A stretch of 63,755 nucleotides of DNA from Bacteroidales bacterium UBA3297 (GTDB lineage Bacteria; Bacteroidota; Bacteroidia; Bacteroidales; Paludibacteraceae). The notes below the pieces were generated by a model. The model did no database searches. It was given only the letters and a program-made list of their open reading frames with translations, and was not told where the DNA came from. The position numbers were made by a program, and so were the translations under genes. Location of the stretch: the NCBI GenBank assembly GCA_002362105.1, contig DETD01000018.1, positions 148,278 through 212,032 of the forward strand. Direction: 5' to 3'. Shown piece by piece: positions 1-8,721 of this stretch (positions are counted from its first letter, which is position 1; each line of letters opens with the position of its first letter).

Positions 1-23
1 TGAACCAGCTGAGCTATAAGCCC
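1..23 (-). tRNA. 5' end of a tRNA, cut by the window edge
   Basis: The reverse complement of these bases starts GGGCTTATAGCTCAGCTGG, which fits a tRNA acceptor 5' strand followed by the D-arm consensus (TAGCTCAGYTGG). The rest, including the anticodon, lies outside the window, so the amino acid cannot be assigned. A GGGC acceptor start is seen among others in tRNA-Ile and tRNA-Val, so either is possible. Confidence 0.75.
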
Positions 24-186
24 GATTTCCTTATTGCGATGCAAAATTAGGGAAAATTCGGGACAAAACAAGCGTTTTGGCGCATTTTTCAAAGATTTTT
101 TCATTCATTTTTTCATCATACTGTATATCAAAAGCCTAACAAAGGCAAAAAAAGAGCGGTTTTCACTCAAGCCTAAGCAAAATGCC

Positions 187-194
187 TATATTTG
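187..194 (+). promoter_or_regulatory. Bacteroidota -7 box (TATATTTG)
   Basis: TATATTTG matches the Bacteroidota sigma-ABfr -7 consensus TAnnTTTG. It sits about 30 bp before the ATG at 225 and overlaps a possible TTG start at 192, which rules that upstream start out. No clean TTTG -33 element is seen at the expected distance. The 160 bases before it, after the tRNA, hold nothing else I recognise. Confidence 0.7.
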
Positions 195-224
195 CAATAC
201 TACTCCATACATAGTACTTATCCC

Positions 225-1784
225 ATGAGAAGACAAATTTCATTACTAATAGTCCTGTTGTTCTGTTTTAACACATTTGTAGTTTCAGCAGAGGACTTTT
301 CCAGACAGTTCCTTATCAGAGCGAAAGAGAAGACGTGGCACACAAGGGCTGAAATAGAAGCCCCGTTTTCTTCACGTCTGATTGACGAGAGTTCGTGGTA
401 TATCGAAGAGGTTGCTGTCCCTACAATGGAAAGCGGGGACAAGCAAACAGAAGATGCGGCCGAACCAAAGCCTAACGACTCCACTATGGCTGTTTACGAA
501 GAACTGATGTTTGAATTTACCTTATCTCTTCCAGACAATGGCCTCAAATACAAAGACAGCCCCGACCTGCAAGAAGACATCATCGAAAAGATTTCAGCCA
601 GAAAGTACGACCACCCTATTGCGATTGCAGTTTGTAACGCCATTAAGGGAGAGAAAACACTTAAAGGAGCCTTTTCGAAGATTAAGAAGATGAAAGGATT
701 CGACGTATTCTGCGACGACGACATTGAAAAGTTTACCGTCGAGAAGAACAAGCCAGATGTTCTGACATACGCCACGATAGAATATTTCGAATTGGAAGAA
801 AAAAACGGCATTTTCATAGGATCTGAACTTAGTTCTATTTACGATGCCGAAAGTGGTAAAAGGATTCAAGCGACCGACTTAGTAAAAAGCGTAAGAATCC
901 AAAACGCCGAATGCTTTATAACAGGAATAAAGTATATTGAATGCAACCACATAATGTTTAATCTATCGTGTGCCGACCCCAGTTGGAACGAGATTCTAAT
1001 AAAAAAGGGCGACCCTAGGCTAACCCCGTATGCGGAAAAATTAATGGGGAAGGCTAACGGCTTCAAGACTTCGACCTATAAAAACGCGTTTCCTCCTGAC
1101 TCCATCAAGGTCTACAAATTCAGTAACGTCAATGGCAGTTATGAGGACAAGAAGGTTTATCTTCCAGAGAAGATTTACGGCTGTAAAAGCACCGAAAAAG
1201 TCCGTAACCGGATGCTTGACGTTATGTTCGGGAAGAGCGACTACGACACCGAATGCCGGATTGTGGCAGGCATCAAAAATTGGGTTTCAGACTATGGAAG
1301 AGGTTCTAAGATGTCGTTTATATGCGGAAATGGTTTGTTGTCGTTCGGCTTTGAAGACCAATCAAAGCACAACAACAGCAACAACACGTTCATCGTTTTC
1401 GACAGAACAACAGGAGACGAGATTAGTGTGAGCGAGTTGATAAAAGACAAAGACGGATTTATGAGATTCGTCAACTCACACAACCTTTATATGGCTGGAT
1501 ACATATTCGACACTACGCGCGTCGAATCTTTCAAGAAATATGGGAGCGAGATGCGCAGTTACCTCAAACATTCGGCGGGTTACTTCGGACAGTTCAACGG
1601 TTTAGAGGAATTTCCCACATCGTGGTGGATCGCATTCGGCAAAATGGGGGAAGCCTTCCCTTTGGAATTCAACACAAGGGAAATGCGGATATTCCTAGAC
1701 TACTATGACATTCGGGAATATATAGACCCTAAATATCTTGAAATATTAGACAAAGAAGCGAAAGCTATCAGCACCAAACAATAG
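225..1784 (+). CDS. exported protein of unknown function
   Basis: A 519-residue protein with an N-terminal signal peptide (MRRQ, then a hydrophobic stretch, cleavage near SA/ED at about residue 23), so it is probably periplasmic. Two segments, near residues 195-220 and 390-420, share the pattern of strands followed by FDxxTGxxIxxxxLI. This recalls the DUF3298/RsiV-like domains found in exported Bacteroidales proteins, but I cannot confirm that family. The N-terminal part is acidic with no recognisable motif. The gene has its own promoter at 187 and a terminator immediately after it, so it is probably transcribed alone. The start is set at 225 because the in-frame TTG further upstream lies inside the promoter box. 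Confidence 0.8.
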   Translation: MRRQISLLIVLLFCFNTFVVSAEDFSRQFLIRAKEKTWHTRAEIEAPFSSRLIDESSWYIEEVAVPTMESGDKQTEDAAEPKPNDSTMAVYEELMFEFTLSLPDNGLKYKDSPDLQEDIIEKISARKYDHPIAIAVCNAIKGEKTLKGAFSKIKKMKGFDVFCDDDIEKFTVEKNKPDVLTYATIEYFELEEKNGIFIGSELSSIYDAESGKRIQATDLVKSVRIQNAECFITGIKYIECNHIMFNLSCADPSWNEILIKKGDPRLTPYAEKLMGKANGFKTSTYKNAFPPDSIKVYKFSNVNGSYEDKKVYLPEKIYGCKSTEKVRNRMLDVMFGKSDYDTECRIVAGIKNWVSDYGRGSKMSFICGNGLLSFGFEDQSKHNNSNNTFIVFDRTTGDEISVSELIKDKDGFMRFVNSHNLYMAGYIFDTTRVESFKKYGSEMRSYLKHSAGYFGQFNGLEEFPTSWWIAFGKMGEAFPLEFNTREMRIFLDYYDIREYIDPKYLEILDKEAKAISTKQ

Positions 1785-1795
1785 GGGGAAAAAAG

Positions 1796-1832
1796 AAAAA
1801 GCCGCCGCAGAATTGTTCCGCGACGGCTTTTA
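1796..1832. terminator. shared intrinsic terminator
   Basis: A hairpin with arms AAAAGCCGCCGC and GCGACGGCTTTT (one C/A mismatch) and A/T tracts on both sides. It lies between two convergent genes and can terminate the exported-protein gene (plus) and folC (minus). Confidence 0.75.
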
Positions 1833-1850
1833 TATCTAGGAGGGCAACTT

Positions 1851-3143
1851 CTATTCCAACCCAGGAATTTCAGCTACCACATAAGTGCTGCCACCCACAA
1901 AGACCACATCGCCCGGTTCGGCATCGCGGCGCGCTGCGGCCAAAGCCTCGGCAACAGTAGGATAACAATCTCCAGGAAGGCCTCCCGCATTGGCTTTTTC
2001 TTTCAGCTCCTCGCAAGGCATAGCACGTGGTGTAGACGCCTGGGTATAATAATAGATGGCATCTTGCGGCAAAAGCGGCAGAATGTGGGGAACATCTTTA
2101 TCCTTCATCACGCCATAAACGAAACGGATGTGGTTGTGCGGTGTACGCTCCAACTGTGCGGTAACGAAACGGATACCTGCCTCGTTGTGGCCCGTGTCGC
2201 AAAGAGTGAGCGGATTAGAATCTAACTGCTGCCAGCGGCCCAACAAATGGGTTTGGTCGACCGTATGGAGGAATCCATGTTTCAATGCGTCATCGGATAT
2301 AGCGAAACCCACCTCGCGCAGATAACGGACGGCCAAGAACGCTGTAGCCATATTGCGGTGTTGGTAATCGCCCAACAAAGTAGTTGCGAACGAGGTGCCA
2401 TCGATATTGAAATTCAGCACAGCCTTTTCTTCCATAAAGCCATTCTCTACGCTGTTCACCTTCACTTCTTCATCCACAAAATGGATAGGGGCGTCCACAG
2501 CGGCAGCCTTATCCAAGAAAACTTTGCGCACATCGGCATCTTCCGCCTCGCCAATAACGGCAGGAATGCCTGATTTGATGATGCCAGCCTTCTCTCCTGC
2601 AATTTCGGCAAGCGTGTTACCCAACAGATTGGTATGGTCGAAACTGATGTTAGTAATAACAGAAAGTGCGGGTGTAATGATATTCGTGCTGTCGAGACGA
2701 CCGCCCAAGCCCACCTCAACCACAGCCACATCAACCTTTTCCTGACGGAAATAGTCGAACGCCATAGCCACACAGACCTCGAAAAAAGAAGGATAGATGA
2801 CGTCGAAATACTTGCCGTATTTTTCAACAAAGTCTACGACAAACTCGCGACTCATCATCTCACCGTTCACCCGTACACGCTCACGGAAATCCTTCAGATG
2901 CGGAGAAGTGAACAAACCAACCTTGTAGCCGGCACTCTGCAAAACAGAGGCCAGAGTGTGGCTGACCGAGCCTTTACCGTTAGTACCCGCCACATGCACG
3001 GTACGGAAAGCCTTGTGCGGATGTTCCAGCAACTCGTCGAAAGCGCGCATACCGTCTAGTCCTTCCTTATAGCCAGCAGAGCCAACCACTTGGAAAAGGG
3101 GCATCCGGTTATAGATATAGTCGATGGTTTCCTTGTAATTCAT
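1851..3143 (-). CDS. folC: folylpolyglutamate synthase / dihydrofolate synthase
   Basis: A 430-residue cytosolic enzyme of the Mur ligase fold that adds glutamate to dihydropteroate and to folates, using ATP. The ATP-binding loop GTNGKGS is at residues 53-59, followed by the family block LFTSPHLKDFRERVRVNG. The Mg/substrate region SFDHTNLLG...AGEKAGI and the C-terminal CDTGHNEAG block are present. Length is normal for FolC and the frame is intact. It is convergent with the exported-protein gene and divergent from the PhoH gene. An imperfect -7 box (TATATTTC on the minus strand near 3161) lies just upstream. The presence of both family signatures makes the call firm; whether it performs both reactions cannot be seen. 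Confidence 0.95.
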   Translation of the reverse strand: MNYKETIDYIYNRMPLFQVVGSAGYKEGLDGMRAFDELLEHPHKAFRTVHVAGTNGKGSVSHTLASVLQSAGYKVGLFTSPHLKDFRERVRVNGEMMSREFVVDFVEKYGKYFDVIYPSFFEVCVAMAFDYFRQEKVDVAVVEVGLGGRLDSTNIITPALSVITNISFDHTNLLGNTLAEIAGEKAGIIKSGIPAVIGEAEDADVRKVFLDKAAAVDAPIHFVDEEVKVNSVENGFMEEKAVLNFNIDGTSFATTLLGDYQHRNMATAFLAVRYLREVGFAISDDALKHGFLHTVDQTHLLGRWQQLDSNPLTLCDTGHNEAGIRFVTAQLERTPHNHIRFVYGVMKDKDVPHILPLLPQDAIYYYTQASTPRAMPCEELKEKANAGGLPGDCYPTVAEALAAARRDAEPGDVVFVGGSTYVVAEIPGLE

Positions 3144-3170
3144 ATATGTTGTGAAATATATTTATAGTTG

Positions 3171-3201
3171 TTTGTTTTTTTCGGCTTTATTTCTATCTTT
3201 A
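3171..3201 (+). promoter_or_regulatory. Bacteroidota promoter (TTTG, 19 bp, TATCTTTA)
   Basis: TTTG at 3171-3174 and TATCTTTA at 3194-3201 with 19 bp between them match the -33/-7 layout; the last base of the -7 box deviates. It would drive the PIN-PhoH gene with a leader of about 115 nt. Confidence 0.6.
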
Positions 3202-3323
3202 CACAAAGCGAAGTTAATTAAAAAGTGCCGGAAAGAAAAGTTGCATTTTTTGAATTCGCTACTGTAAAACGAAACAAATTAGTATTACCGCACAAGACGG
3301 GAACATCTTAAAAACATACAACC

Positions 3324-4646
3324 ATGGAAACTAAAAAGAACTTCGTGCTCGACACCAACGTCATTCTGCACGATTACAGATGCATCTATAATTTTCAGGA
3401 GAACGACATATACATCCCGATTGTGGTGCTCGAAGAACTCGACAAGTTCAAGAAAGGTACCGACCAAATCAACTTCAACAGCCGCGAGTTCGCACGCGAG
3501 CTCGACACGCTGGCAAGCGCCGACTTGTTCAAGAAAGGGGTTGAGTTGGGTAAAGGCTTGGGTACCCTGCATGTGGTAATGAACGATGCCTACCCTGAAA
3601 AGTTACAGAAGGCTTTCTCGGAAAAGATTCCGGACCATAAGATTCTGGCCATAGCCCTCGACCTGCAGGAGAAAGACAAAAAGCACAAAACCATTCTGGT
3701 ATCGAAAGACATCAACCTGCGCATGAAGGCCAAAGCCCTAGGTATTGACTGCGAGGACTACAAGACCGACAAGGTAAGCAACGTAGACATCTTCGAGAAG
3801 GCACAACAAGAGTTCGACCTGCCGGGCGACCTTGTAGACCGCGTTTTCGTCGGCTCGGGACTGCCTTTCATTGAAGTGCTTGAAATGCAAGACAAAGTAG
3901 TCAACAACGAATATGTGATACTGAACAGCGAAAAGTCGTCGGTACTGGCGCGTCTCGACCCTGTAACCTCGACCCTTCGCCCAGTCAAAAAGCAGAAATG
4001 CTATGGCATTGAAGGCCGCAACGCCGAGCAAACCTTCGCCCTCGACGCCTTAATGAACGACAATCTGAAACTGGTTGCCGTAACCGGAAAGGCTGGTACA
4101 GGTAAGACCTTGCTGGCCCTAGCGGCCGCCTTGGCACAGAGCAAGCAATATAGCCAGATTTTGCTGGCACGCCCAATTGTGGCTATGTCGAACAAAGACC
4201 TCGGATTCCTACCTGGTGACGAGAAGGCAAAAATATCGCCTTATATGCAGCCACTGTTCGACAACCTGAGCGTCATCAAACGCCAGTTCGGCGCACAAAG
4301 TAAAGAGGCGACCTCCATCGACGACATGCAGCACAGCGGACAGTTAGTTATTGAAGCGCTCGCCTTCATACGCGGACGTAGCCTGAACGACACCTACTTT
4401 ATCATCGACGAGGCGCAAAACCTCACCCCACACGAGATAAAGACCATCATTACCCGTGCGGGTCAGAACTGTAAGCTCGTCTTCACTGGCGATATCCAGC
4501 AAATCGACACTCCTTACCTCGACGCCCAGTCGAACGGCCTTGTGTATATGATCGACAAAATGCGCGGTCAAGAGCTGTTCTCGCACGTCAACCTTGTAAA
4601 AGGCGAACGCAGTGCGCTGAGCGAATTGGCAAGTAACTTGCTTTAA
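3324..4646 (+). CDS. PIN domain-PhoH family ATPase
   Basis: A 440-residue cytosolic protein. Residues 5-140 form a PIN ribonuclease-type domain, starting FVLDTNVIL with the conserved acid D10 and continuing to VSKDINLR. The C-terminal half is a PhoH ATPase with Walker A GKAGTGKT at 255-262, Walker B FIIDEAQN at 359-366 and the sensor block VFTGDIQQID. This PIN-PhoH fusion (YlaK-like) is known as an RNA helicase/nuclease-type protein of uncertain target. It is a single gene with its own promoter and terminator. The start ATG is preceded by an A-rich stretch, as usual in this phylum. All visible catalytic motifs are intact. Confidence 0.92.
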   Translation: METKKNFVLDTNVILHDYRCIYNFQENDIYIPIVVLEELDKFKKGTDQINFNSREFARELDTLASADLFKKGVELGKGLGTLHVVMNDAYPEKLQKAFSEKIPDHKILAIALDLQEKDKKHKTILVSKDINLRMKAKALGIDCEDYKTDKVSNVDIFEKAQQEFDLPGDLVDRVFVGSGLPFIEVLEMQDKVVNNEYVILNSEKSSVLARLDPVTSTLRPVKKQKCYGIEGRNAEQTFALDALMNDNLKLVAVTGKAGTGKTLLALAAALAQSKQYSQILLARPIVAMSNKDLGFLPGDEKAKISPYMQPLFDNLSVIKRQFGAQSKEATSIDDMQHSGQLVIEALAFIRGRSLNDTYFIIDEAQNLTPHEIKTIITRAGQNCKLVFTGDIQQIDTPYLDAQSNGLVYMIDKMRGQELFSHVNLVKGERSALSELASNLL

Positions 4647-4678
4647 CAACACATATTATCCTAACAATTCTAACCTAC

Positions 4679-4714
4679 AGAGGGTGTATCGGAAAGACAC
4701 ACCCTCTTTTCTTT
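4679..4714 (+). terminator. intrinsic terminator of the PhoH gene
   Basis: A perfect 9-bp stem AGAGGGTGT / ACACCCTCT followed by TTTTCTTTT. Confidence 0.85.
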
Positions 4715-4742
4715 TACTAAAAAACAAGGAAGAGCAACGCTA

Positions 4743-5039
4743 TTAATTGACATAGTATTCAAAATACTTACATTTCGAGACAACGGTTTTGTAATACTTT
4801 GTATGGCTCAACTTCTTAAGTTCCTTGTAGAACTTTCCTTCGAACTTGTTGCTCTTCGGTTCTTCACCCCACCTTTTTTTCCACTCGTATTGTCCGTAAA
4901 ACCAACTACCCTCACCGCCTTCACCACCAGCACATTTAGCGGAAGCGAGCAGCAAACGGGCCTTCAACTCGTCGTCGTGACTTAGGCGTAGCCCTTCTTC
5001 GTAATAGCCAGATGCCGTACTACGGTCAGTATAATCCAA
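4743..5039 (-). pseudogene. probable C-terminal remnant of a larger exported repeat protein
   Basis: An open frame of 98 codons, opening with TTG at 5039 and preceded in frame by a stop. The product has two parts: a helix pair resembling a TPR (YYEEGLRL..DDELKARLLLASAKC), then a segment with EPKSNKFEGKFYKELKKL and the ending TKYYKTVVSKCKYFEYYV. The ending looks like the C-terminus of longer Bacteroidales TPR-type proteins; the signal peptide and the other repeats expected of those are absent. A good -7 box (5057-5064, minus strand) lies just upstream, as if an internal deletion joined an old promoter to the last repeat. It could instead be a short real gene with a TTG start. Function is unknown. 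Confidence 0.45.
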
Positions 5040-5056
5040 AACAAATTAATCAGTGG

Positions 5057-5064
5057 CAAATATA
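5057..5064 (-). promoter_or_regulatory. -7 box (TATATTTG) facing the remnant gene
   Basis: The minus strand reads TATATTTGCC, a full match to TAnnTTTG, about 18 nt before the TTG codon at 5039. No -33 TTTG was found at the right spacing. Confidence 0.5.
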
Positions 5065-5235
5065 GAAAAATTTCCAGGGAATGTCTGATTCGAGAGACGA
5101 GAAATACGGGGGAACCGGGCGAGAACATCCGTCGTACAAACAAACAAAAACTGATATCAAATAGCACAAGCTAACAAATAACAAGGCGGCAATAACCGAT
5201 AACAAGGAAAAAACTGATTATGTGCGAATTATTCT

Positions 5236-5243
5236 TACCTTTG
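5236..5243 (+). promoter_or_regulatory. -7 box (TACCTTTG) of the DUF4836/ABC operon
   Basis: TACCTTTGC matches TAnnTTTG and lies 26 bp before the ATG at 5270. The -33 element is not evident. Confidence 0.65.
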
Positions 5244-5269
5244 CATAAGAAAAGGAAACACATACAACA

Positions 5270-6856
5270 ATGGATAAAAAATACGCATACGGGCTCACAG
5301 CTCTAGTAGCACTGGCAATCATCGCCATACTTGTCTTCAAATCAGGTAACGATAAGAGCGACAAATACATAGAGTTGGTACCAGCCAACAGCACCATCGT
5401 GAACTATACCGACATTATGTCGCTGGTGAAAAAAAGCGACATTGCGAACAATGGTATAGGAGAGAAAATGACAAGCGGTAACGCTATTTCCGACGTTTTG
5501 AAAAAATACTTAGACGACCCTAAGAAGATTGGATTAGACGCCCGCAAACCCGTATACATTTTCGCCAACGCAAACGACAGTACCACAGGCATCGCTATCA
5601 AGATGTTGGACGACGACGATTTCGGCAACTTCTTGTCGGACCTTCACAAAGAGGACGGAGTCATAAGCGAAGTTTCAGAAAAGGACGGACTGCAAACCGC
5701 CTCCTTGGCGGGATACGGCTGTGTGGCCTTTAACGAAGACGCCGCACTAATTCTAGTTTCGGGCAAAAATAAGCCAGAAAAAACAACCACAAAAGCCTGC
5801 CAACTTTTCAAACTCAAGCCAGAAGAACAATTCGCAAAGACGCCCGATTTTAAACGGATGAAGGCTGCGAAAGGAGACTCACGCACCTACCTGTCGATGG
5901 ACCTGCTAATGGAGTTACCCAACCACATCAGCTTCATCAGTCTGCCCGACAGTTCTGAAATCAAAAAAATGCGTTTGATGCTCGACACCCAATTCAACAA
6001 AGGCGAGGCCAGCATAACTGGTGAAATATACAGTAACGACACAGCCACTGCCAGACTCCTGACAGACAAATGGAAGAACATCAGACACGTGAAAGGTGAC
6101 TACCTCAGCCTGATGGACAGCAAAGGTTTCTTATTCTTGACCGAAAGCATTGACGGTGCTACCATTGTAAAGGAGATGGACCGCGAGGCAAAAGCGTATG
6201 GCGACTTAGGCAACCTGCTGAAAAGCGCCCACGAGCAAGAACTTTTTGCTAAGATTAAGAACATCATTAAAGAGGCGGACGGTGACGCAGCCCTCTCTAT
6301 TGGCCTTACACGCGATGGCATGGTACCTATAGCTATACACCTAGCCGCAAAGATGAAAGGCACAAACTTCCTTGCTGACGGCGACTACTGGATGCGCCAG
6401 GCCAACCGCTACAGCCATCTGGAATTTGGCGACTTTGACATGGACGATGAACAACCTAGACCCGAGGTGATGACCAAACTAGATAACAACACCTACGCCC
6501 TGACCCTGATGGGAATACAGACAAAAGTGGGTGTAGACGGAGGTAACACGTTCTACCTTACCACCAAAGAAAGTGCCAGCGATATGCTGAAACAACCGGT
6601 CAACTCGTCTTTAGCCGCACAAAAGAAAGACGTCACCAACAGCTATGGCTACGCCCTAATCGACTTGAAGACAGCAAAACCTCTCATAGAAGAGGTTTAT
6701 GGGACCCGAACTCCCTTCAGCACCGTTGCCAACGTAATAGAAAGCATAACCCTCAACGTCTGCGACATTAACAAGGGTGTTCTGAAACTGAACATGACAG
6801 ACCACCAGAGCAACGCGCTCAAACAATTGGTAGAACTTTACCTTAAAGTAGAATAA
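5270..6856 (+). CDS. DUF4836-type membrane-anchored protein
   Basis: A 528-residue protein with one N-terminal membrane segment (about residues 7-25) and a large extracytoplasmic domain. It opens with IELVPANSTIVNYTDIMSL and has repeated alpha/beta units, a pattern I associate with the Bacteroidales family DUF4836, whose function is not known. No enzyme motif is visible. It is the first gene of a tight operon: the ATPase gene follows 11 nt later, then a permease and an acyltransferase. The context suggests an envelope task tied to the transporter. The family name is recalled from pattern only and could be wrong; that it is a real, anchored envelope protein is clear. Confidence 0.75.
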   Translation: MDKKYAYGLTALVALAIIAILVFKSGNDKSDKYIELVPANSTIVNYTDIMSLVKKSDIANNGIGEKMTSGNAISDVLKKYLDDPKKIGLDARKPVYIFANANDSTTGIAIKMLDDDDFGNFLSDLHKEDGVISEVSEKDGLQTASLAGYGCVAFNEDAALILVSGKNKPEKTTTKACQLFKLKPEEQFAKTPDFKRMKAAKGDSRTYLSMDLLMELPNHISFISLPDSSEIKKMRLMLDTQFNKGEASITGEIYSNDTATARLLTDKWKNIRHVKGDYLSLMDSKGFLFLTESIDGATIVKEMDREAKAYGDLGNLLKSAHEQELFAKIKNIIKEADGDAALSIGLTRDGMVPIAIHLAAKMKGTNFLADGDYWMRQANRYSHLEFGDFDMDDEQPRPEVMTKLDNNTYALTLMGIQTKVGVDGGNTFYLTTKESASDMLKQPVNSSLAAQKKDVTNSYGYALIDLKTAKPLIEEVYGTRTPFSTVANVIESITLNVCDINKGVLKLNMTDHQSNALKQLVELYLKVE

Positions 6857-6867
6857 GCGAATTGCAC

Positions 6868-7512
6868 ATGGAAAAAATAGAATTAAAGAAAGTGCAACCC
6901 CATGTGTTCAGAGGACGAGATTTGGCACAAAGCAACATCTGGGGGAACGAAGTCAGCTTCAAGAAAGAGAAGTTCTACCTGATAGAAGCCAATTCCGGCA
7001 CAGGAAAATCGAGCCTGTGCAGTTTTCTGTACGGTTACCGAAACGACTACGAAGGGGATATACTGTTCGACAACGAAAACGCAGGACTTTTCCCTATAAG
7101 CCGATGGGTTGAACTACGCAAGCACCACATTGCCCTATTGTGGCAAGAGCTACGACTGTTTCCGGAACTGACCGCTTGGGAGAACATACAGATAAAGAAC
7201 AAGATGACCGGTTTCCAAACCGACCTGCAAATTGCACAATGGTTCGACATGCTAGGCATAGGCGACAAACGTGATGCGCTTATCGGCCGCATGAGCTACG
7301 GGCAACAGCAACGTGTAGCCCTGATACGCACCCTTTGCCAGCCAGCCGACTTCATCCTCGCCGACGAACCCATCAGCCACCTCGACGAGCAAAACAGCCG
7401 ACTGATGGCCGACCTGCTCACCCAAGAAGCTAAACGACAGGGTGCTGGCGTTATAACCACCAGCATAGGGAAACGCCTGGAACTGAATTACGACACCACC
7501 TATACACTCTGA
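6868..7512 (+). CDS. ABC transporter ATP-binding protein
   Basis: A 214-residue nucleotide-binding subunit, the size of LolD/FtsE-type ATPases. Walker A is at 41-48 but reads ANSGTGKS, with Ala where the first Gly of GxxxxGKS is expected. The Q-loop is near Q93, the signature is MSYGQ (142-146; consensus LSGGQ), Walker B is FILADE (162-167) and the D-loop HLD follows. The usual switch His is not seen in the C-terminal block (VITTSIGK). The start was set at the ATG in 6868, not at the TTG two codons earlier. It lies 3 nt before the permease gene and is presumably its partner. The motif changes suggest an ATPase specialised for mechanotransmission and not bulk transport, which is inference. Confidence 0.88.
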   Translation: MEKIELKKVQPHVFRGRDLAQSNIWGNEVSFKKEKFYLIEANSGTGKSSLCSFLYGYRNDYEGDILFDNENAGLFPISRWVELRKHHIALLWQELRLFPELTAWENIQIKNKMTGFQTDLQIAQWFDMLGIGDKRDALIGRMSYGQQQRVALIRTLCQPADFILADEPISHLDEQNSRLMADLLTQEAKRQGAGVITTSIGKRLELNYDTTYTL

Positions 7513-7515
7513 GTC

Positions 7516-8715
7516 ATGAATCTTGTTTGGAAATTACTGAAACAGCATATATCGAAACCGCAATTCGCAGGCTTTTTTCTTGCGAACCTTGTAGGAATGC
7601 TCATTATTATGCTCGGCATCCAGATTTATAACGATGCCACAAAAGTTTTCGACGGGAAAGAAGGCTTCATGAAAGAAGACTACCTCATCATCAGTAAAAA
7701 AGTCAGCACACTCGGCAACACCATCTTCAAGCAGTCGACAAGTTTTCGTGACGACGAGTTGGCGCAGCTGGAAGAACAGGAGTTTGTAGAAAAGGTTGGA
7801 GTGTTCACACCCTCGAACTACAAAGTGCGGGCAGGGCTCAACCTGATGGGCTTTTCACAAATGAGCACGGACATGTTTTTCGAGTCTGTTCCCGATGAAT
7901 TTGTGGACACCGACAAAAAGTGGGGATTCAAAGAAGGCGACCACTTCATCCCCATCATTCTGCCCCGCGACTATCTGGACCTTTACAATTTCGGATTCGC
8001 CCAGAGTAAAAATCTACCCACCATATCAGAAGGCCTTGCCACATCGGTCACACTCGACATCACGATAAGGGGAAACGGGAAAGAAGACCATTACGATGGA
8101 AGGATAGTCGGATTCACCAACCGCTTGAACACCCTATTGGTGCCACAGGCGTTTATGGAATGGGCAAACAAAACGTACGCGCCAGGCAAAAAAGTAGAAA
8201 AGTCGCGCACCATACTTAAAGTAGGGAACCCGGCCGACCAAAATTTAGTAAAATATCTACAAAACCATAACTACCAGACCGACAACAGCAAGTTGAAAGC
8301 CTCGAAAACAGCATATATACTGCGTTTGTGCCTTGTGGTAGTGACGGCAGTGGGAGTGGTCATCTGCCTGCTGGCCTTCTACATTCTTATGCTGAGCATC
8401 TACCTGCTTATACAGAAGAACAGCAACAAGTTGGAAGACCTTATGCTGCTAGGATACAGTCCGGCAGAAGTGGCACGTCCCTACCAAACGCTAAGCATAG
8501 TTTTAAACGCCGCAGTGCTTCTACTGGCAATCATAGCGGTACTGTTTATCCGTAACGCCTACACCGGAAAGTTGGAAGCCTTCTTCCCCAACTACGAGGG
8601 TACAGGCTTAACCACCACCCTATTGGTTGGAGTCGGACTATTTGTGCTGGTAGCAGTATTCAACCACATACTGGTAGCACACAAGATGAAAAGTATTTGG
8701 AATCGTAAAGACTAA
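7516..8715 (+). CDS. FtsX/MacB-type ABC permease
   Basis: A 399-residue inner-membrane protein with the four-segment layout of FtsX/MacB permeases: one segment near residues 17-40, an extracytoplasmic domain of about 220 residues, and three C-terminal segments (about 272-300, 328-348, 365-388). It begins 3 nt after the ATPase gene, so the two form one transporter. With one permease gene the complex would be a homodimer. Such systems usually work on periplasmic substrates, lipoproteins or cell-wall enzymes and do not move cytosolic solutes; the substrate here is unknown. The DUF4836 protein upstream is a candidate partner. Confidence 0.85.
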   Translation: MNLVWKLLKQHISKPQFAGFFLANLVGMLIIMLGIQIYNDATKVFDGKEGFMKEDYLIISKKVSTLGNTIFKQSTSFRDDELAQLEEQEFVEKVGVFTPSNYKVRAGLNLMGFSQMSTDMFFESVPDEFVDTDKKWGFKEGDHFIPIILPRDYLDLYNFGFAQSKNLPTISEGLATSVTLDITIRGNGKEDHYDGRIVGFTNRLNTLLVPQAFMEWANKTYAPGKKVEKSRTILKVGNPADQNLVKYLQNHNYQTDNSKLKASKTAYILRLCLVVVTAVGVVICLLAFYILMLSIYLLIQKNSNKLEDLMLLGYSPAEVARPYQTLSIVLNAAVLLLAIIAVLFIRNAYTGKLEAFFPNYEGTGLTTTLLVGVGLFVLVAVFNHILVAHKMKSIWNRKD

Positions 8716-8721
8716 AAGGAA

